Assembly: GCF_014189505.1 (NCBI RefSeq)
Contig: NZ_CP050301.1
Span: 627,501 to 691,500 of the forward strand
Source: Phyllobacterium sp. 628
GTDB lineage: Bacteria; Pseudomonadota; Alphaproteobacteria; Rhizobiales; Rhizobiaceae
Length of the DNA: 64,000 bases
Direction of reading: 5' to 3'
The translations under genes and the position numbers were made by a program. Below the pieces are notes generated by a model that saw only the letters and a list, made by a program, of their open reading frames with translations, was not told where the DNA came from and ran no database searches. Position 1 is the stretch's first letter. Every line of letters begins with the position of its first letter. Positions 26,508 through 38,036 of the stretch are shown here, in pieces.

Positions 26508-28034
26508 TCACATGGTCGCGCCGATTTGCCATGGCACGAATTCCGCATCGCCATAGCCAAGGAGTTCGGACTTGCTGCGTTCGCCTGAGGCAACGCGCAG
26601 CACCTGCTCGAAGATTTCGCGGCCCTTGTCTTCAATCGACACGCCATCGAGAACATCACCGCAATTGATGTCCATATCCTCGATCATCTGGGTGTACATG
26701 GGCGTGTTGGTGGCCAGCTTGATCGATGGTGTCGGCTTACAGCCATAGGCAGAGCCACGGCCTGTGGTGAAGCACAGGACATTCGCGCCGCCAGCAACCT
26801 GCCCGGTGGCCGAGACGGGGTCATAGCCCGGCGTATCCATGAAAACGAGCCCATGGGCGGTGACAGGCTCGGCATAGCCATAAACCGCTTCCAGCGGCGT
26901 GGTGCCGGATTTGGCGACCGCACCCAGCGATTTCTCCAGAATGGTCGTCAGGCCGCCCGCCTTGTTGCCGGGAGATGGATTGTTGTTCATCTCCATCCTG
27001 TTGCGGGCAGTATAATCCTCCCACCAAGCGATGATGGACTGCAGCCGGGTCACCGCCTCGGGGTTGGAGGCGCGCTCAATCAGCAGGTGTTCCGCGCCGT
27101 AGATTTCGGGGGTTTCGGACAGAATGGCGGTGCCGCCCTGCTGGACCAGCAGATCGACAGCCGCGCCCAGTGCGGGGTTGGCGGTGATGCCGGAATAACC
27201 GTCTGAACCGCCGCATTGCAGCGCCAGCATCAGTTCTGATGCGGGAATGGTCTCGCGCTTCACATCGGCGGCTGTTGGCAGCATATCGCGCACGGCGGCA
27301 ATGCCCGCCTCCATTGTCTTGCGGGTGCCGCCGACTTCCTGAATGGTCAGGCTGCGGAATGTATCGCTCTCGACGATATTATAGGCCTCTTTCCAGCGCC
27401 CGATCTGGAAGCCTTCGCAGCCAAGACCAACCATCAGCACAGCAGCGATGTTCGGGTTGGTGGCATAGCCCCATTGCGTGCGCTTAAGCACCTCGTAGCC
27501 TTCACCCTTCACATCGAGGGCGCAGCCGCCGCCGTGTACGAGCGGAATGATACCGTCAATCATCGGATATTCGTCAAGCAAACCCGAACGCTGCACCGCT
27601 TCAGCAATAAAGCGTGCCACGGAAGCCGAACAATTCACCGAGGTCAGCACGCCGATATAGTTGCGCGTTCCCGCCCGGCCATTGGCACGGCGAAACCCCT
27701 GAAACGTTGCCTGCTGTTCGATGGGCAAGATGCCGTTTGAATGGGTCTGATGCGCGTTGTCCGGCTGGCGGATGAATGTGCTGAAATCGAGATTATGTTC
27801 ATGCACCCATTCACCCGGTTCGATCTGTTTGGATGCGGAGCCAATAATCTGACCAAATTTGCGCACCGGCTCTCCTGAGGCAATTGCCCGCGATGCCAGC
27901 TTGTGGCCGCGGGGCACGCGGTCCTTCACCGTCACATCTTCAATGTGCTGGCCGGCCTGAAATGAATCGACGGCCACCACCACATTGTCGCTGGTGTGCA
28001 GGCGCAGGTGCCGGGGGGTAATAAGCGTGTCCAT
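26508..28034 (-). CDS. uxaA: Altronate dehydratase (UxaA family)
   Basis: UxaA removes water from D-altronate to give 2-keto-3-deoxygluconate in galacturonate breakdown. The 508-residue protein has an N-terminal SAF domain (RLHTSDNVVVAVDSFQAGQ) and the dehydratase body with RANGRAGTRNYIGVLTSVNC, HGGGCAL, MLALQCGGSDGYSGITANPA and CFTTGRGSAYGCKPTPSIK. The Met at 28034 fits the family; the open frame continues upstream without similarity. It is a single gene on the minus strand with an operator-like palindrome just upstream. The related galactarate dehydratase is the main alternative. Confidence 0.9.
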   Translation of the reverse strand: MDTLITPRHLRLHTSDNVVVAVDSFQAGQHIEDVTVKDRVPRGHKLASRAIASGEPVRKFGQIIGSASKQIEPGEWVHEHNLDFSTFIRQPDNAHQTHSNGILPIEQQATFQGFRRANGRAGTRNYIGVLTSVNCSASVARFIAEAVQRSGLLDEYPMIDGIIPLVHGGGCALDVKGEGYEVLKRTQWGYATNPNIAAVLMVGLGCEGFQIGRWKEAYNIVESDTFRSLTIQEVGGTRKTMEAGIAAVRDMLPTAADVKRETIPASELMLALQCGGSDGYSGITANPALGAAVDLLVQQGGTAILSETPEIYGAEHLLIERASNPEAVTRLQSIIAWWEDYTARNRMEMNNNPSPGNKAGGLTTILEKSLGAVAKSGTTPLEAVYGYAEPVTAHGLVFMDTPGYDPVSATGQVAGGANVLCFTTGRGSAYGCKPTPSIKLATNTPMYTQMIEDMDINCGDVLDGVSIEDKGREIFEQVLRVASGERSKSELLGYGDAEFVPWQIGATM

Positions 28035-28054
28035 GAAAGTCTCCGATCGGTAGA

Positions 28055-28070
28055 CTGATATATTAATTTG
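28055..28070. promoter_or_regulatory. AT-rich palindrome before uxaA (site 3)
   Basis: CTGATATATTAATTTG lies 20-35 bases upstream of uxaA. Reverse-complemented it reads ATTAATATATCAG, sharing the TTAATATAT core of sites 1 and 2. Confidence 0.55.
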
Positions 28071-28116
28071 TCCGGCAGCGAGTTGCAATGTGTCACGGTG
28101 ACCGTGCGGAATTTGA

Positions 28117-28299
28117 TTATCCGAAGCTGATCCCGCCAATGCCCGTTGTGTTGCGCAAGTAGATAGCAAAGACAATGAGGGCAATCGCAACGGCAATTCC
28201 TGTCCAGTCAATCTGCTTTCGGCGAATGCTATTGACGATGCTGTAGATGAGCAGCAGCACCAGAACGAGCAGTGCCAGAGCGATAATAATCCGGATCAT
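28117..28299 (-). CDS. Small membrane protein, unknown function
   Basis: A 60-residue protein is predicted to have two membrane helices: MIRIIIALALLVLVLLLIYS and WTGIAVAIALIVFAIYL, with a basic loop RRKQ between. The ATG at 28299 has GGAG nine bases before it. No family is recognised. It lies between uxaA and tRNA-Leu on the minus strand. Confidence 0.6.
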   Translation of the reverse strand: MIRIIIALALLVLVLLLIYSIVNSIRRKQIDWTGIAVAIALIVFAIYLRNTTGIGGISFG

Positions 28300-28438
28300 G
28301 CGCAAATACTCCGCTTGAAACCCTTTTCGCCAGAATATCGCATCTCGTTCAAGACGTGGAAAATTATTTGAGAGCGAAGATCATGCTTCGCTCGAAAGAG
28401 CTTTCGGCTCTTTTGCATGTCGCATAAATTAAATGGAA

Positions 28439-28523
28439 TGGTGCCCAGAAGAGGACTCGAACCTCCACGCCTTGCGGCACACGGACCTGAACCGTGCGCG
28501 TCTACCAATTCCGCCATCTGGGC
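28439..28523 (-). tRNA. tRNA-Leu (anticodon CAG)
   Basis: Read on the minus strand the gene starts GCCCAGATGGCGGAATTGG and ends TCTGGGCACCA. The 7-bp acceptor stem GCCCAGA/TCTGGGC, a long class II variable arm (TGCCGCAAGGCG) and the T loop GGTTCGAGTCC are intact. The anticodon loop TTCAGGT gives CAG, decoding CUG. CCA is encoded. Confidence 0.95.
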
Positions 28524-28716
28524 AGCGGGGTCTCATGTAAGGGGCGGGCGGACCTCTGTCAATCCATTTGTCGGGTATTTGTCAGCCTATTATCGATTGG
28601 CGGTTCATGTTCCGGCAAACAGAGTTGAATCTCCTCGGAAAGCCGCCATAAACAACAAATCCGCGCAGAATGATCCACGCGGATTTGTCAGTGAAGTGAC
28701 ACGGATTTCAGCCGTT

Positions 28717-29337
28717 TCAGGCGGTTAGAATCTCTTTCGAAGCCACAGTCGAATCAGCGTTGAGCTTGTAAACAACCGGCACGCCCGTCGCCAGTTCCTG
28801 CGCGATGATCTCGTCGCTGGTCAGACCGTCCAGCGCCATGATCAGTGCGCGCAGCGAATTGCCATGCGCCGCCACCAGCACGGTTTCGCCGCGCAGCACA
28901 TGCGGCTGGATATCGTGCAGATAGTAGGGCCAGACGCGCGCGCCGGTGTCGCGCAGGCTCTCGCCGCCGGGTGGGGGCACATCATAGGAGCGGCGCCAGA
29001 TATGCACCTGATCCTCGCCCCATTTGGCGCGGGCGTCGTCCTTGTTGAGGCCGGAAAGATCGCCATAGTCGCGCTCGTTCAGTGCCTGATCTCGAATTGT
29101 CTGCAGGGAGGACTGGCCAACCTCATCGAGAATATGCTGGCAGGTCACCTGAGCGCGGGAAAGCACCGAGGTGTAGGCAATGTCGAAATGCAGGCCCTTG
29201 GCTTTCAGGCGCTGGCCTGCAGCCTTGGCTTCGCTGTGTCCAAGTTCGGTCAAACCCGGGTCACGCCAGCCGGTAAACAGATTCTTCAAATTCCATTCGC
29301 TCTGGCCGTGGCGGACAAGGACGAGGGTTCCGGACAT
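28717..29337 (-). CDS. gpmA: 2,3-bisphosphoglycerate-dependent phosphoglycerate mutase
   Basis: GpmA interconverts 3- and 2-phosphoglycerate in glycolysis. The phosphohistidine motif [10 protein letters not shown] contains His10, and the second half has [24 protein letters not shown] and [13 protein letters not shown] with the second catalytic histidine. At 206 residues it matches the short alphaproteobacterial form. The ATG at 29337 is the family start; the open frame further upstream is antisense to dapB coding in another phase. dapB precedes it by 25 bases, likely an operon. Confidence 0.95.
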   Translation of the reverse strand: MSGTLVLVRHGQSEWNLKNLFTGWRDPGLTELGHSEAKAAGQRLKAKGLHFDIAYTSVLSRAQVTCQHILDEVGQSSLQTIRDQALNERDYGDLSGLNKDDARAKWGEDQVHIWRRSYDVPPPGGESLRDTGARVWPYYLHDIQPHVLRGETVLVAAHGNSLRALIMALDGLTSDEIIAQELATGVPVVYKLNADSTVASKEILTA

Positions 29338-29362
29338 TGCAATACTCCTGTTGAACGGGAAA

Positions 29363-30169
29363 TCAGTTATTGAGGCCAAGCACATCGAGCATGGAATAAA
29401 GGCCCGGCTTGCGGCCTTTGCCCCATAGCGCCGCTTTGACGGCACCACGGGCAAAAATCGTGCGGTCTTCCGCGTGATGGGAAAGCGTGATGCGTTCGCC
29501 CTGACCCGCCAGAATGACCGAATGATCGCCAACGACCGAACCGCCGCGCAGCGCGGCAAAGCCGATCGTGCCGTTTTCGCGCGGTCCCGTATGGCCGTCT
29601 CGCGCACGCACGCTGTGATCCGCCAGGGAAATATTGCGTCCGGCAACGGCGGCCTCACCCAGCAGCAATGCCGTGCCGGATGGTGCGTCAACCTTGTGCT
29701 TATGGTGCATTTCGAGAATTTCAATGTCGAAATCATCCGAGCCAAGGGCTTTCGCCGCCTGCTTGACCAGCACGGCGAGAAGATTGACCCCGAGGCTCAT
29801 ATTGCCGGATTTGATGATGACCGCATGACGCGCTGCCGCACGGATTTTTTCATCGTCCTCGACTGAACAACCCGTTGTGCCGATTACGTGGACAATGCGG
29901 GCCTGTGCGGCCAATGCAGCAAATTCCACTGTCGCTGCCGGTGCGGTAAAATCAAGGACGCCTTCAACGCCGACAAACACCGACAGGGCATCATCGGTGA
30001 TCGGAATATTGAGATGGCCGATGCCAGCCAGTTCGCCGGCATCCTGACCGATATGCGGCGAGCCGGGGCGCTCGACAGCACCGGCAAGCGTTGCCCCCTC
30101 GATGGCGTGAATGGCGCGGATCAGCGTCTGACCCATACGGCCCCCGGCGCCAACCACGGCAAGCTTCAT
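29363..30169 (-). CDS. dapB: 4-hydroxy-tetrahydrodipicolinate reductase
   Basis: DapB reduces the product of DapA with NAD(P)H in lysine and diaminopimelate synthesis. The Rossmann motif [16 protein letters not shown] is at residues 5-20. The catalytic segment [20 protein letters not shown] and the C-terminal [19 protein letters not shown] are typical. It has 268 residues. The Met at 30169 is chosen since [12 protein letters not shown] starts the family proteins. It sits between the exporter gene and gpmA on the same strand. Confidence 0.95.
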   Translation of the reverse strand: MKLAVVGAGGRMGQTLIRAIHAIEGATLAGAVERPGSPHIGQDAGELAGIGHLNIPITDDALSVFVGVEGVLDFTAPAATVEFAALAAQARIVHVIGTTGCSVEDDEKIRAAARHAVIIKSGNMSLGVNLLAVLVKQAAKALGSDDFDIEILEMHHKHKVDAPSGTALLLGEAAVAGRNISLADHSVRARDGHTGPRENGTIGFAALRGGSVVGDHSVILAGQGERITLSHHAEDRTIFARGAVKAALWGKGRKPGLYSMLDVLGLNN

Positions 30170-30192
30170 TGCATTATCCTTGGCCGCACCAC

Positions 30193-32025
30193 TCATTCGG
30201 CTGTTCCCGTCACTGCTGTTGGCTGCATCTCGTTGTCATCGAGAATGGGCGACTCTTCCTTGCCTTGCAACTGATAGAAGCGCGCATAGATGCCGTTCGG
30301 GACGTTAAGCAGCGTCTCATGCACGCCTTCCTCCACAACACGTCCGGCTTCCATCACGACGATATGATCCGCATTGACAATGGTGGACAGGCGGTGAGCG
30401 ATGACAATGGTTGTACGCCCCTGCATGACATGCTCAAGCGCCTGCTGCACCCGTTTTTCCGATTCATTGTCGAGTGCTGAGGTTGCCTCATCGAGCAACA
30501 GAATTGAAGCATTGCGGACAATAGCGCGGGCAATGGACAGGCGCTGGCGCTGGCCACCGGAAAGCGTGACACCGTTCTCGCCAACCTCTGTGCCATAGCT
30601 CTGCGGCTGCTGGCGGATGAACTCGTCGGCATTGGCAAGCTTGGCGGCCTCGATCACCTCTTCGTCGGTCGCTTCCGGGCGGCCGTAGCGGATGTTGTCG
30701 GCAATGGTGCCTTCGAAAAGATACGGTTGCTGCGAGACATAGGCGATCGACTGGCGCAGAGACTTCTTGCTCACATAGGCAATGTCCTGCCCATCGATGA
30801 GAATCCGGCCGCTGTCGATATCATAAAAACGCTGGATGAGACCGATAAGTGTCGATTTGCCTGCGCCGGAAGCGCCGACAATGGCCGTGGTCTTGCCCGC
30901 TTCTGCCGTGAAGCTGATGCCATGCAGCACCGGTATCTCGTTGCCATAGCTGAAGCGGACATTGTCGAACTGAACTTCGCCGGTTGGCACTGTGATCGGC
31001 ACGGCGCCGATGCTGTCTGCCTGTCGCGGTTCAATATCGAGAATTTCGAAAAACATGCGCGCATTGACCAGCGAGCGTTCCAGGCCAACCTGAACGCGGG
31101 CCAAACGCCGTACGGGATCATAAGCCAGCAAGACGGCGGTCATGAAGCCGAACATGGCCCCGGGCGGCTCCGAATTATAAACGGCGCGATACCCTGTGTA
31201 GATGATCATTGATCCAATGGCGAGGCCGGCAATCAGTTCAGTGATCGGCGTCGTCCGTTCCGATACACGAGAAATCTTGTTGGCACGCTCCTCGGCACGC
31301 TTGATCAGGTTGCTGATCTTGGCCCGTAGCTGATCTTCCATGGTGAACGCCTTGACGATGGCGATGCCCTGCGTTGCTTCCTGCATGGCACCCAGAAGAT
31401 GCGAATTCAGCTGCACCGACTCGCGATGAATGCTGCGCAGGCGCTTGGCAAGATAACGCACAGTCAAGATTACCGGCGGGCCAACCAGCAGGGCAAAGAG
31501 GGACAAGATCGGATCAAGGATGACCATTGTGCCAACCAGCGCCAGGAGGGTCGGGATATCCTTGCCAAGGGTTGTAACCGTAATATCCATCAGCTCCCGA
31601 ACACCCGAAACATTCTGGTTGATCCGTGCGGCAAGCTGGGCCGAGCGCGTATCATGATAGAAGTCGAGCCCGAGCTTCATCAGGTGATCGAAGATGCGAT
31701 GCTGATAGCGGGCAATGATATTGTTGCCAATCTTTGCCATCATGACGGACTGCGTATAGGTGGAGATACCGCGAATGACGAATGCGGCGAGGATGCCGAA
31801 ACTGATCGGCAGGATCAGGTCTTCCCGTCTCTCATAATAAATCTTGTTGATGACGTCCTTGAAGATATAGGCGACAAATGCCGTCGTGCAGGCCACTCCA
31901 AGCATAGCAAGAACGGCTATGGCGTAGGAGGAGCGATGATCGCGAAAGTTCTCGTTCAAAACCCTACCGATGACGCGGAAGGCCTCATTCGGATCGATTT
32001 TCTTCTTCCGGGGCTGGTCATTCAT
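30193..32025 (-). CDS. MsbA-like ABC exporter (fused permease-ATPase)
   Basis: This 610-residue half-transporter has six membrane helices (residues ~35-320) and a C-terminal ATPase. Walker A is GASGAGKST, the signature [17 protein letters not shown], Walker [12 protein letters not shown] and the switch IAHRLSTIV. The membrane domain has [20 protein letters not shown], typical of lipid A/lipid flippases of the MsbA group. Lipid or drug export across the inner membrane is the probable role; the exact substrate is open. It ends 23 bases before dapB. Confidence 0.85.
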   Translation of the reverse strand: MNDQPRKKKIDPNEAFRVIGRVLNENFRDHRSSYAIAVLAMLGVACTTAFVAYIFKDVINKIYYERREDLILPISFGILAAFVIRGISTYTQSVMMAKIGNNIIARYQHRIFDHLMKLGLDFYHDTRSAQLAARINQNVSGVRELMDITVTTLGKDIPTLLALVGTMVILDPILSLFALLVGPPVILTVRYLAKRLRSIHRESVQLNSHLLGAMQEATQGIAIVKAFTMEDQLRAKISNLIKRAEERANKISRVSERTTPITELIAGLAIGSMIIYTGYRAVYNSEPPGAMFGFMTAVLLAYDPVRRLARVQVGLERSLVNARMFFEILDIEPRQADSIGAVPITVPTGEVQFDNVRFSYGNEIPVLHGISFTAEAGKTTAIVGASGAGKSTLIGLIQRFYDIDSGRILIDGQDIAYVSKKSLRQSIAYVSQQPYLFEGTIADNIRYGRPEATDEEVIEAAKLANADEFIRQQPQSYGTEVGENGVTLSGGQRQRLSIARAIVRNASILLLDEATSALDNESEKRVQQALEHVMQGRTTIVIAHRLSTIVNADHIVVMEAGRVVEEGVHETLLNVPNGIYARFYQLQGKEESPILDDNEMQPTAVTGTAE

Positions 32026-32188
32026 GACAGGCGGCAACTCGTTCGTACAAAGCTTTCAGGCAAGGTTTTTGCATGGCCGTGCCCTTCTTCAAGCTGACCC
32101 TATAACCTTATTGGCCCGCCTTGCCTATCGGTTTTGGCCATCGTTGTGAACGGACACGGCAAGTGTTGCCGTTGTGTCCCGCCCAAAA

Positions 32189-33217
32189 CTAATCCTTGCG
32201 CCAGCGGCGGCCCTCGGTCGCAATACCGAACCGGCTGGGGGTTCTGGAGAAAGCCGACAGGCCGCTGAGAGCTGCCAGCGGATGTGTGATAATGTAAACC
32301 GGCGTTTCAGTAAGGATCTGGCGATGGGGTGCCTTGTCTTCAAAAGCTTCGCGAAATGCCGGGTCTTTGAGTGGTGCAACGATTTTCTGCACGATGCCGC
32401 CCGCGAGGTAAACGCCGCCACGCGCCATGAAGGTCAGGGCGAAATCACCGGCCAGACGGCCGAGATAAGTCACGAACAGCGACAGGGTTTCCTTGGCTTC
32501 GGCTGATTCACCCGACAGACCGGCGGCAGTGATGTCGGCTGGCGTCTGCAATGTCGGTTCTTTGCCTGCAACTTTGCAGATGGCGCGATAAATGTTCTGA
32601 AGACCACGTCCGCACAAGAGCTGTTCTCCGGAAATGCGGCCTTCAATGTGTTCGATATGCGGGAACAGTTCAAGATCGCGGGTCGTGCGCGGTCCAACAT
32701 CGACATGGCCGCCTTCACCCGGAACAGGAACCCAGCTGTTGCGCGCGCGGACCATGCCTGCAACGCCAAGGCCGGTGCCGGGTCCCAGAACCGCGCGGCT
32801 GCCATGCGGATCGCCCGCGCCGCCGCCAAGTTTTTCCAGATGTTTCGGTTCAAGCGAGACGACGGCCAGAGCCTGCGCCTCAAAATCATTGAGCACGGTG
32901 ATATCGGAAAGGCCGAGCGTTGCCATCATCTGGCGCGGTTTGACGACCCATGCACAATTGGTCAGGTCAATCTCGTCGCCTTCAACAGGTCCGGCAATGG
33001 CCAGAACCGCCGACCGTGGCTGAAGCGAGGTCTGATCCAGAATGGCAACCTGGATGGCTTCGTCAATTGTTTCGAAATCGGCCGTCTGGATGATGGGGAA
33101 CTCTTTTGGCTCCGCATAGGCATCAACGAGAATGGCAAAACGCGCATTGGTGCCACCGATATCTCCCACCAGAATTGGAAATTTCATGATGCTATCGGTG
33201 TCTGCTGAAGTAACCAT
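32189..33217 (-). CDS. glk: Glucokinase
   Basis: Glk phosphorylates glucose with ATP. The N-terminal phosphate loop [11 protein letters not shown], the catalytic [12 protein letters not shown], the [11 protein letters not shown] loop and [10 protein letters not shown] are signatures of the bacterial glucokinase family. The ATG at 33217 is preceded by GGGGAC; it gives 342 residues. mgsA lies 45 bases upstream on the same strand, an association I recall in Brucella relatives. Confidence 0.93.
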   Translation of the reverse strand: MVTSADTDSIMKFPILVGDIGGTNARFAILVDAYAEPKEFPIIQTADFETIDEAIQVAILDQTSLQPRSAVLAIAGPVEGDEIDLTNCAWVVKPRQMMATLGLSDITVLNDFEAQALAVVSLEPKHLEKLGGGAGDPHGSRAVLGPGTGLGVAGMVRARNSWVPVPGEGGHVDVGPRTTRDLELFPHIEHIEGRISGEQLLCGRGLQNIYRAICKVAGKEPTLQTPADITAAGLSGESAEAKETLSLFVTYLGRLAGDFALTFMARGGVYLAGGIVQKIVAPLKDPAFREAFEDKAPHRQILTETPVYIITHPLAALSGLSAFSRTPSRFGIATEGRRWRKD

Positions 33218-33261
33218 AAAATACGTCCCCAATCTCAATCGCGCTGCGTCATGCTTAACCG

Positions 33262-33654
33262 TCAATCAGCTCGCAGCAAACCCTTCTTTTGTACAAGAAC
33301 CTCGGCGGTTGCCCGGTTCAAGGCCATTGGAATGTCATAAACAATGCCGAGCCGCATCAGCGCCTTCACGTCCACATCGTGCGGCATGGGCGAAAGCGGG
33401 TCGACAAAGAAAATCAGCCCATCAATCAGACCTTCGGCAATCAAGGCGCCAATCTGCTGGTCGCCGCCGAGTGGTCCGCTTTTAACGCGTGTAATCTGCA
33501 GCGTGGGGCAAGCCTCTTGAATAAGGCCGCCTGTCGTTCCGGTCGCCACAATGGAGCAGGGCGCCAGAAGGCTTTCATAGGCGCGCGCAAAGGAGACCAT
33601 GTCGTCCCTTTTCTGATCATGGGCGATCAGTGCGAGGCGGAAAGGTTGCTTCAT
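33262..33654 (-). CDS. mgsA: Methylglyoxal synthase
   Basis: MgsA converts dihydroxyacetone phosphate to methylglyoxal and phosphate, a bypass of lower glycolysis when phosphate is short. The 130-residue protein has [13 protein letters not shown] (catalytic His12), the phosphate-binding ATGTTGG and the catalytic aspartate in [12 protein letters not shown] (Asp65), then [15 protein letters not shown]. The length is normal. glk follows on the same strand, so both may be coexpressed. Confidence 0.94.
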   Translation of the reverse strand: MKQPFRLALIAHDQKRDDMVSFARAYESLLAPCSIVATGTTGGLIQEACPTLQITRVKSGPLGGDQQIGALIAEGLIDGLIFFVDPLSPMPHDVDVKALMRLGIVYDIPMALNRATAEVLVQKKGLLRAD

Positions 33655-33809
33655 GGGAGGGCTGCTCTGGATCCTGCCTTAAATCGATTGAAACCCTATA
33701 ACCAATTCGTCTCGGCGTGAAAAGACCGAAGCAGAAAAAGACCTGAAGCATTCGCGATCATGTTGTGTTGCATGGCAGGTGCGCAACACTTCTTATCCCG
33801 TAAAGCCGC

Positions 33810-34814
33810 TTACTTGGACTTGACCCTCTGTTTGGGTACCGGAACAGCTTCAGGTTGATCCGGCACAATAGCGGGAACGTCGCTGCCGGATGTGTCGGCA
33901 CCCGCACCATAGGTAACCTGATCGATCGATTGCGGCCCCGGCGCATCCAGTATCTGGGCGCAGAGCTTTGGCAGATCCGATAGCATCATGATTTTCGGCT
34001 TCACCGGCTTGGTTGGTTCCGGGGCTTTTCTCCATGGCTCATCGGTAAACCACCATGCCAGCGACTTGTCGCAGCCATCGCCTGTGCCAATCGGTTCCTG
34101 CGGTTTGCAGCTGGGTGATCCGGGCTGGCATTTCATCCGCACATGGAAATGGTAAAAATGCCCCCAATACGGGCGAATCTTGGCCATCCAGCTGCGATCA
34201 CCCTGCACGGTCTCACAGAGCTTCTTCTTGATGCCGGGGTGAACGAAGATGCGCTCCACCTCATCATACCCGGCAGCGCGTTTCAGCAGTGCCGCATGCG
34301 CCGGTGTCCACTTGTCGGGATCGACATAGAGCGTATCGCCCTTGAGCATGGATTTGGCTTCAACCTTTTCGCGCTCGTCTTTGGTGAAGGGGCGCTTGGG
34401 CATGGGTGTCAGCCAGATATCGGCATCAAGCCCGACCTGATGCGAGGCATGACCTGTCAGCATCGGCCCGCCGCGCGGCTGGGAAATGTCGCCAACCAGC
34501 AGCCCAGCCCAGCCGTCCTTGGCGGCAGCATCGCGTGAGAGGCGCTCCAGCAGCGCGATCATGCGCGGATGTCCCCAGTTGCGGTTGCGCGAGAGGCGCA
34601 TGACCTGCCAGGTCCGGCCATCGACGGGCAGGGCAACACCGCCAGCGAGACAGCCCTTGGCGTAAAATCCGGTGGATTGCGGCGCGCCCAGCGACGGCAG
34701 TTTTTCAGCGCCAAACAGCTGTTTGGCCGGGCCATCCTCAGCCAGTACATTGACGGCGCCTGATAACGACAGAAGGGCGGTTAATGCGAGACGAAGCAAG
34801 GTTTTAGATTTCAT
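33810..34814 (-). CDS. mepA: Penicillin-insensitive murein endopeptidase
   Basis: MepA is a periplasmic zinc peptidase (M74) that cuts D-Ala-meso-DAP cross-links in peptidoglycan. A signal peptide (MKSKTLLRLALTALLSLSG, cut near VLAED) precedes the domain. Zinc ligands lie in GHASHQVGLDADIWLTPMP and YHFHVRMKC; the segment FYAKGCLAGGVALPVDG is also typical. The Met at 34814 is chosen as signal-peptide start. The protein is 334 residues with a Pro-rich tail. Confidence 0.92.
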   Translation of the reverse strand: MKSKTLLRLALTALLSLSGAVNVLAEDGPAKQLFGAEKLPSLGAPQSTGFYAKGCLAGGVALPVDGRTWQVMRLSRNRNWGHPRMIALLERLSRDAAAKDGWAGLLVGDISQPRGGPMLTGHASHQVGLDADIWLTPMPKRPFTKDEREKVEAKSMLKGDTLYVDPDKWTPAHAALLKRAAGYDEVERIFVHPGIKKKLCETVQGDRSWMAKIRPYWGHFYHFHVRMKCQPGSPSCKPQEPIGTGDGCDKSLAWWFTDEPWRKAPEPTKPVKPKIMMLSDLPKLCAQILDAPGPQSIDQVTYGAGADTSGSDVPAIVPDQPEAVPVPKQRVKSK

Positions 34815-34947
34815 GGCCGCTGTCCACCAAACGAGGGGCAATCCCCGCTAATTTGTCAGGAATCCGAGCTTTATGATGGTCAGATTCGCGGGAAAGCCGC
34901 AATATGGCAGGAAGCACCAGTTTCGTTCTGATTCGAAAGCGCACGCC

Positions 34948-35988
<1,041 letters not shown>

Positions 35989-36861
35989 TCAGCGCCACGT
36001 CCCGTCGCGCCACATGGTCGAGAAGGCAGTTCCATAGTCCGGATAGCGGAAGGAAAAACCAAGCTTCTTGATGCGGGCATTGGAGACGCGCTTGTTCTCT
36101 CCATAGAACGAGCGGGCCATCGGCGAGAGTTCAGCCGTCTCGAAATCTGATTCCGGCGGTGGTTCCGTGCCCATCAGCTCTGCCGCATAGGCGACCACAT
36201 CCTGCGGGGGTGCCGGTTCATCGTCGGTCACGTTGAAAATCCCCGCTTCATTGCGTTCCGCCAGAAAGCGCAGGACGCCGGCAATATCGTCCACGTGAAT
36301 ACGGTTGAACACTTGCCCGGCCTTGTTCAGGCGGCGGGCCGTACCATTGGCAAGATTGACAAAAGCATTGCGGCCCGGCCCATAAATACCGCCAAGCCGA
36401 AGCACTGCCAGCGGGACCTTTCGCGCATCGGCGAGTTTCTGCCAATCCTGCTCGGCGTCGACGCGTTCGACGGATCGGGCGGACACCGGATGACAGGGCG
36501 TGGTCTCATCGACCCATGCGCCACCATAGTCGCCATAGACACCGACGGTGGAGAGATAACCGATCCATTTCAGCTTTGGCATGGCGTGAAGGATTGTCTC
36601 GCCAAACTGTGCATAGACGGGATCGCCTGTCTGTCCGGGCGACGTGGAAATGACAAGGTGAGTGACACTGTCCAGCTCGGCAATGATCTCCTGCGATTTG
36701 TGCGTGCCCTGAAACAGGAAGGGCGTAATGCCATCCTTTTCCAGCGCTGCAAACTTGTCGCTGTCGCGTGTCGTCCCGCCGATGAAGGTCGCCTTGTCGG
36801 CCATATCCCGGGCAAAAGCACGTGCCGAATAACCGGCACCGAAGAGAAATATCCGCATCAT
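35989..36861 (-). CDS. NAD-dependent epimerase/dehydratase family protein (YeeZ-like)
   Basis: This is an atypical short-chain dehydrogenase of 290 residues. The nucleotide loop is GAGYSARAFA, less glycine-rich than standard epimerases, as in the YeeZ group. The active-site region YLSTVGVYGDYGGAWVDE lies near residue 105, and LRLGGIYGPGRNAFVNL follows. The catalytic YxxxK is not apparent, so enzymatic activity is uncertain. Its start overlaps the queG stop by four bases, indicating coupling. Its stop abuts the end of the alcohol dehydrogenase gene. Confidence 0.8.
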   Translation of the reverse strand: MMRIFLFGAGYSARAFARDMADKATFIGGTTRDSDKFAALEKDGITPFLFQGTHKSQEIIAELDSVTHLVISTSPGQTGDPVYAQFGETILHAMPKLKWIGYLSTVGVYGDYGGAWVDETTPCHPVSARSVERVDAEQDWQKLADARKVPLAVLRLGGIYGPGRNAFVNLANGTARRLNKAGQVFNRIHVDDIAGVLRFLAERNEAGIFNVTDDEPAPPQDVVAYAAELMGTEPPPESDFETAELSPMARSFYGENKRVSNARIKKLGFSFRYPDYGTAFSTMWRDGTWR

Positions 36862-38036
36862 TGTTTCTTTCCTGCATTATGCCATTCGGTCAATACTGTC
36901 GCATCACTTTCTGCAATAGCATAGCGCATTTGCAGGTCAGAGAAACGCCCCGCATCGGCAAGTTCGCCAAGCGCCCATATGGCAGCACCGCGCACCACGG
37001 GCGCAGGATCGCCAAGGTGTTTTTCAATGGCCGCGATCAGGTCCGGCTGCTGCGCGTTTCCACAGGCGATCAGTACATTGCGGATGAAACGGTCGCGGCC
37101 AATCCGCTTGATGGGAGAGCCGGAAAAAAGGGTCCGGAATGCAGCGTCGTCCAGCGTAAGCAGTGCCGCGAGGCTTGGCGCTTTCAAATCCTCGCGTGCC
37201 TGCAATTTGGCTTCGCGGGCAGTCTCGGCAAACTTGTTCCACGGACACACGGACAGGCAATCGTCGCAGCCATAGATGCGGTTGCCCATCGCCTTGCGAA
37301 ATTCGAACGGGATCGGCTCCTTGTTCTCAATAGTCAGATAGGAGATGCAGCGTCGTGCATCGAGCTGGTAGGGCGCGGGAAAGGCATTGGTCGGACAGGC
37401 ATCAAGGCAGGAACGGCAGGAGCCGCAATGGTCGGGCTCGGGCGCATCGGCTTCCAGTTCGGCCGTTGTAAAGATTGTGCCGAGAAACAGCCAGGAACCA
37501 TGGGTGCGGCTCACAAGATTGGTGTGTTTGCCCTGCCAGCCGATCCCCGCCGCTTCCGCCAGTGGCTTTTCCATGACCGGAGCAGTATCTACAAACACCT
37601 TGACGCTCTCGCCAACCATACGTGAAGCAAGGCGGCTGGCGACGCCTTTCAGTTTGCCCTTGATAATATCGTGGTAATCGCGGTTCTGTGCATAGACGGA
37701 GATCGCCGCTTTGTCCTTTTGGGTGAGGATTTCGAGTGGATCGCTGTCTGGTCCGTAATTCATCGCCAGCACGATGATCGAGCGGACATCCGGCCACAGG
37801 TGTTCCGGGCTGGAACGCCGTTCGGCTGTTTCCGCCATCCACGCCATGCTGCCATGACGGCCTTTTTCGAGATAATGGCGCAACCGTTCTTCGGCCAATG
37901 GAATGGCATCGGGCCGCGTGATCGCGACAACATCGAAGCCCGCCGCGCGGGCTTCATGCAAGACAAATTGTTTCAGCCGTTGGGATTGAGCCTTTGGCTC
38001 CTGATGCGGTGCGGCTTTTGCATCCGCGGGCGGCAT
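36858..38036 (-). CDS. queG: Epoxyqueuosine reductase
   Basis: QueG reduces epoxyqueuosine to queuosine in tRNA, using cobalamin and two [4Fe-4S] clusters. The N-terminal domain has GFDVVAITRPD and NYGPDSDP; the ferredoxin-like cysteines are CGSCRSCLDACPTNAF and CDDCLSVCPWN; a C-terminal HEAT-like repeat (LGDPAPVVRGAAIWALGEL) is present. The length is 392 residues. Overlap with the gst start (38036) and with the SDR gene suggests a three-gene operon. Confidence 0.94.
   Translation of the reverse strand: MPPADAKAAPHQEPKAQSQRLKQFVLHEARAAGFDVVAITRPDAIPLAEERLRHYLEKGRHGSMAWMAETAERRSSPEHLWPDVRSIIVLAMNYGPDSDPLEILTQKDKAAISVYAQNRDYHDIIKGKLKGVASRLASRMVGESVKVFVDTAPVMEKPLAEAAGIGWQGKHTNLVSRTHGSWLFLGTIFTTAELEADAPEPDHCGSCRSCLDACPTNAFPAPYQLDARRCISYLTIENKEPIPFEFRKAMGNRIYGCDDCLSVCPWNKFAETAREAKLQAREDLKAPSLAALLTLDDAAFRTLFSGSPIKRIGRDRFIRNVLIACGNAQQPDLIAAIEKHLGDPAPVVRGAAIWALGELADAGRFSDLQMRYAIAESDATVLTEWHNAGKKQ

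Noticed and set aside
28439..28523. tRNA-Leu as an island attachment site (also tRNA-Ala at 54714)
   Set aside because: No integrase gene and no repeat of the tRNA 3' end were seen near either tRNA; the only integrated element is in comM.
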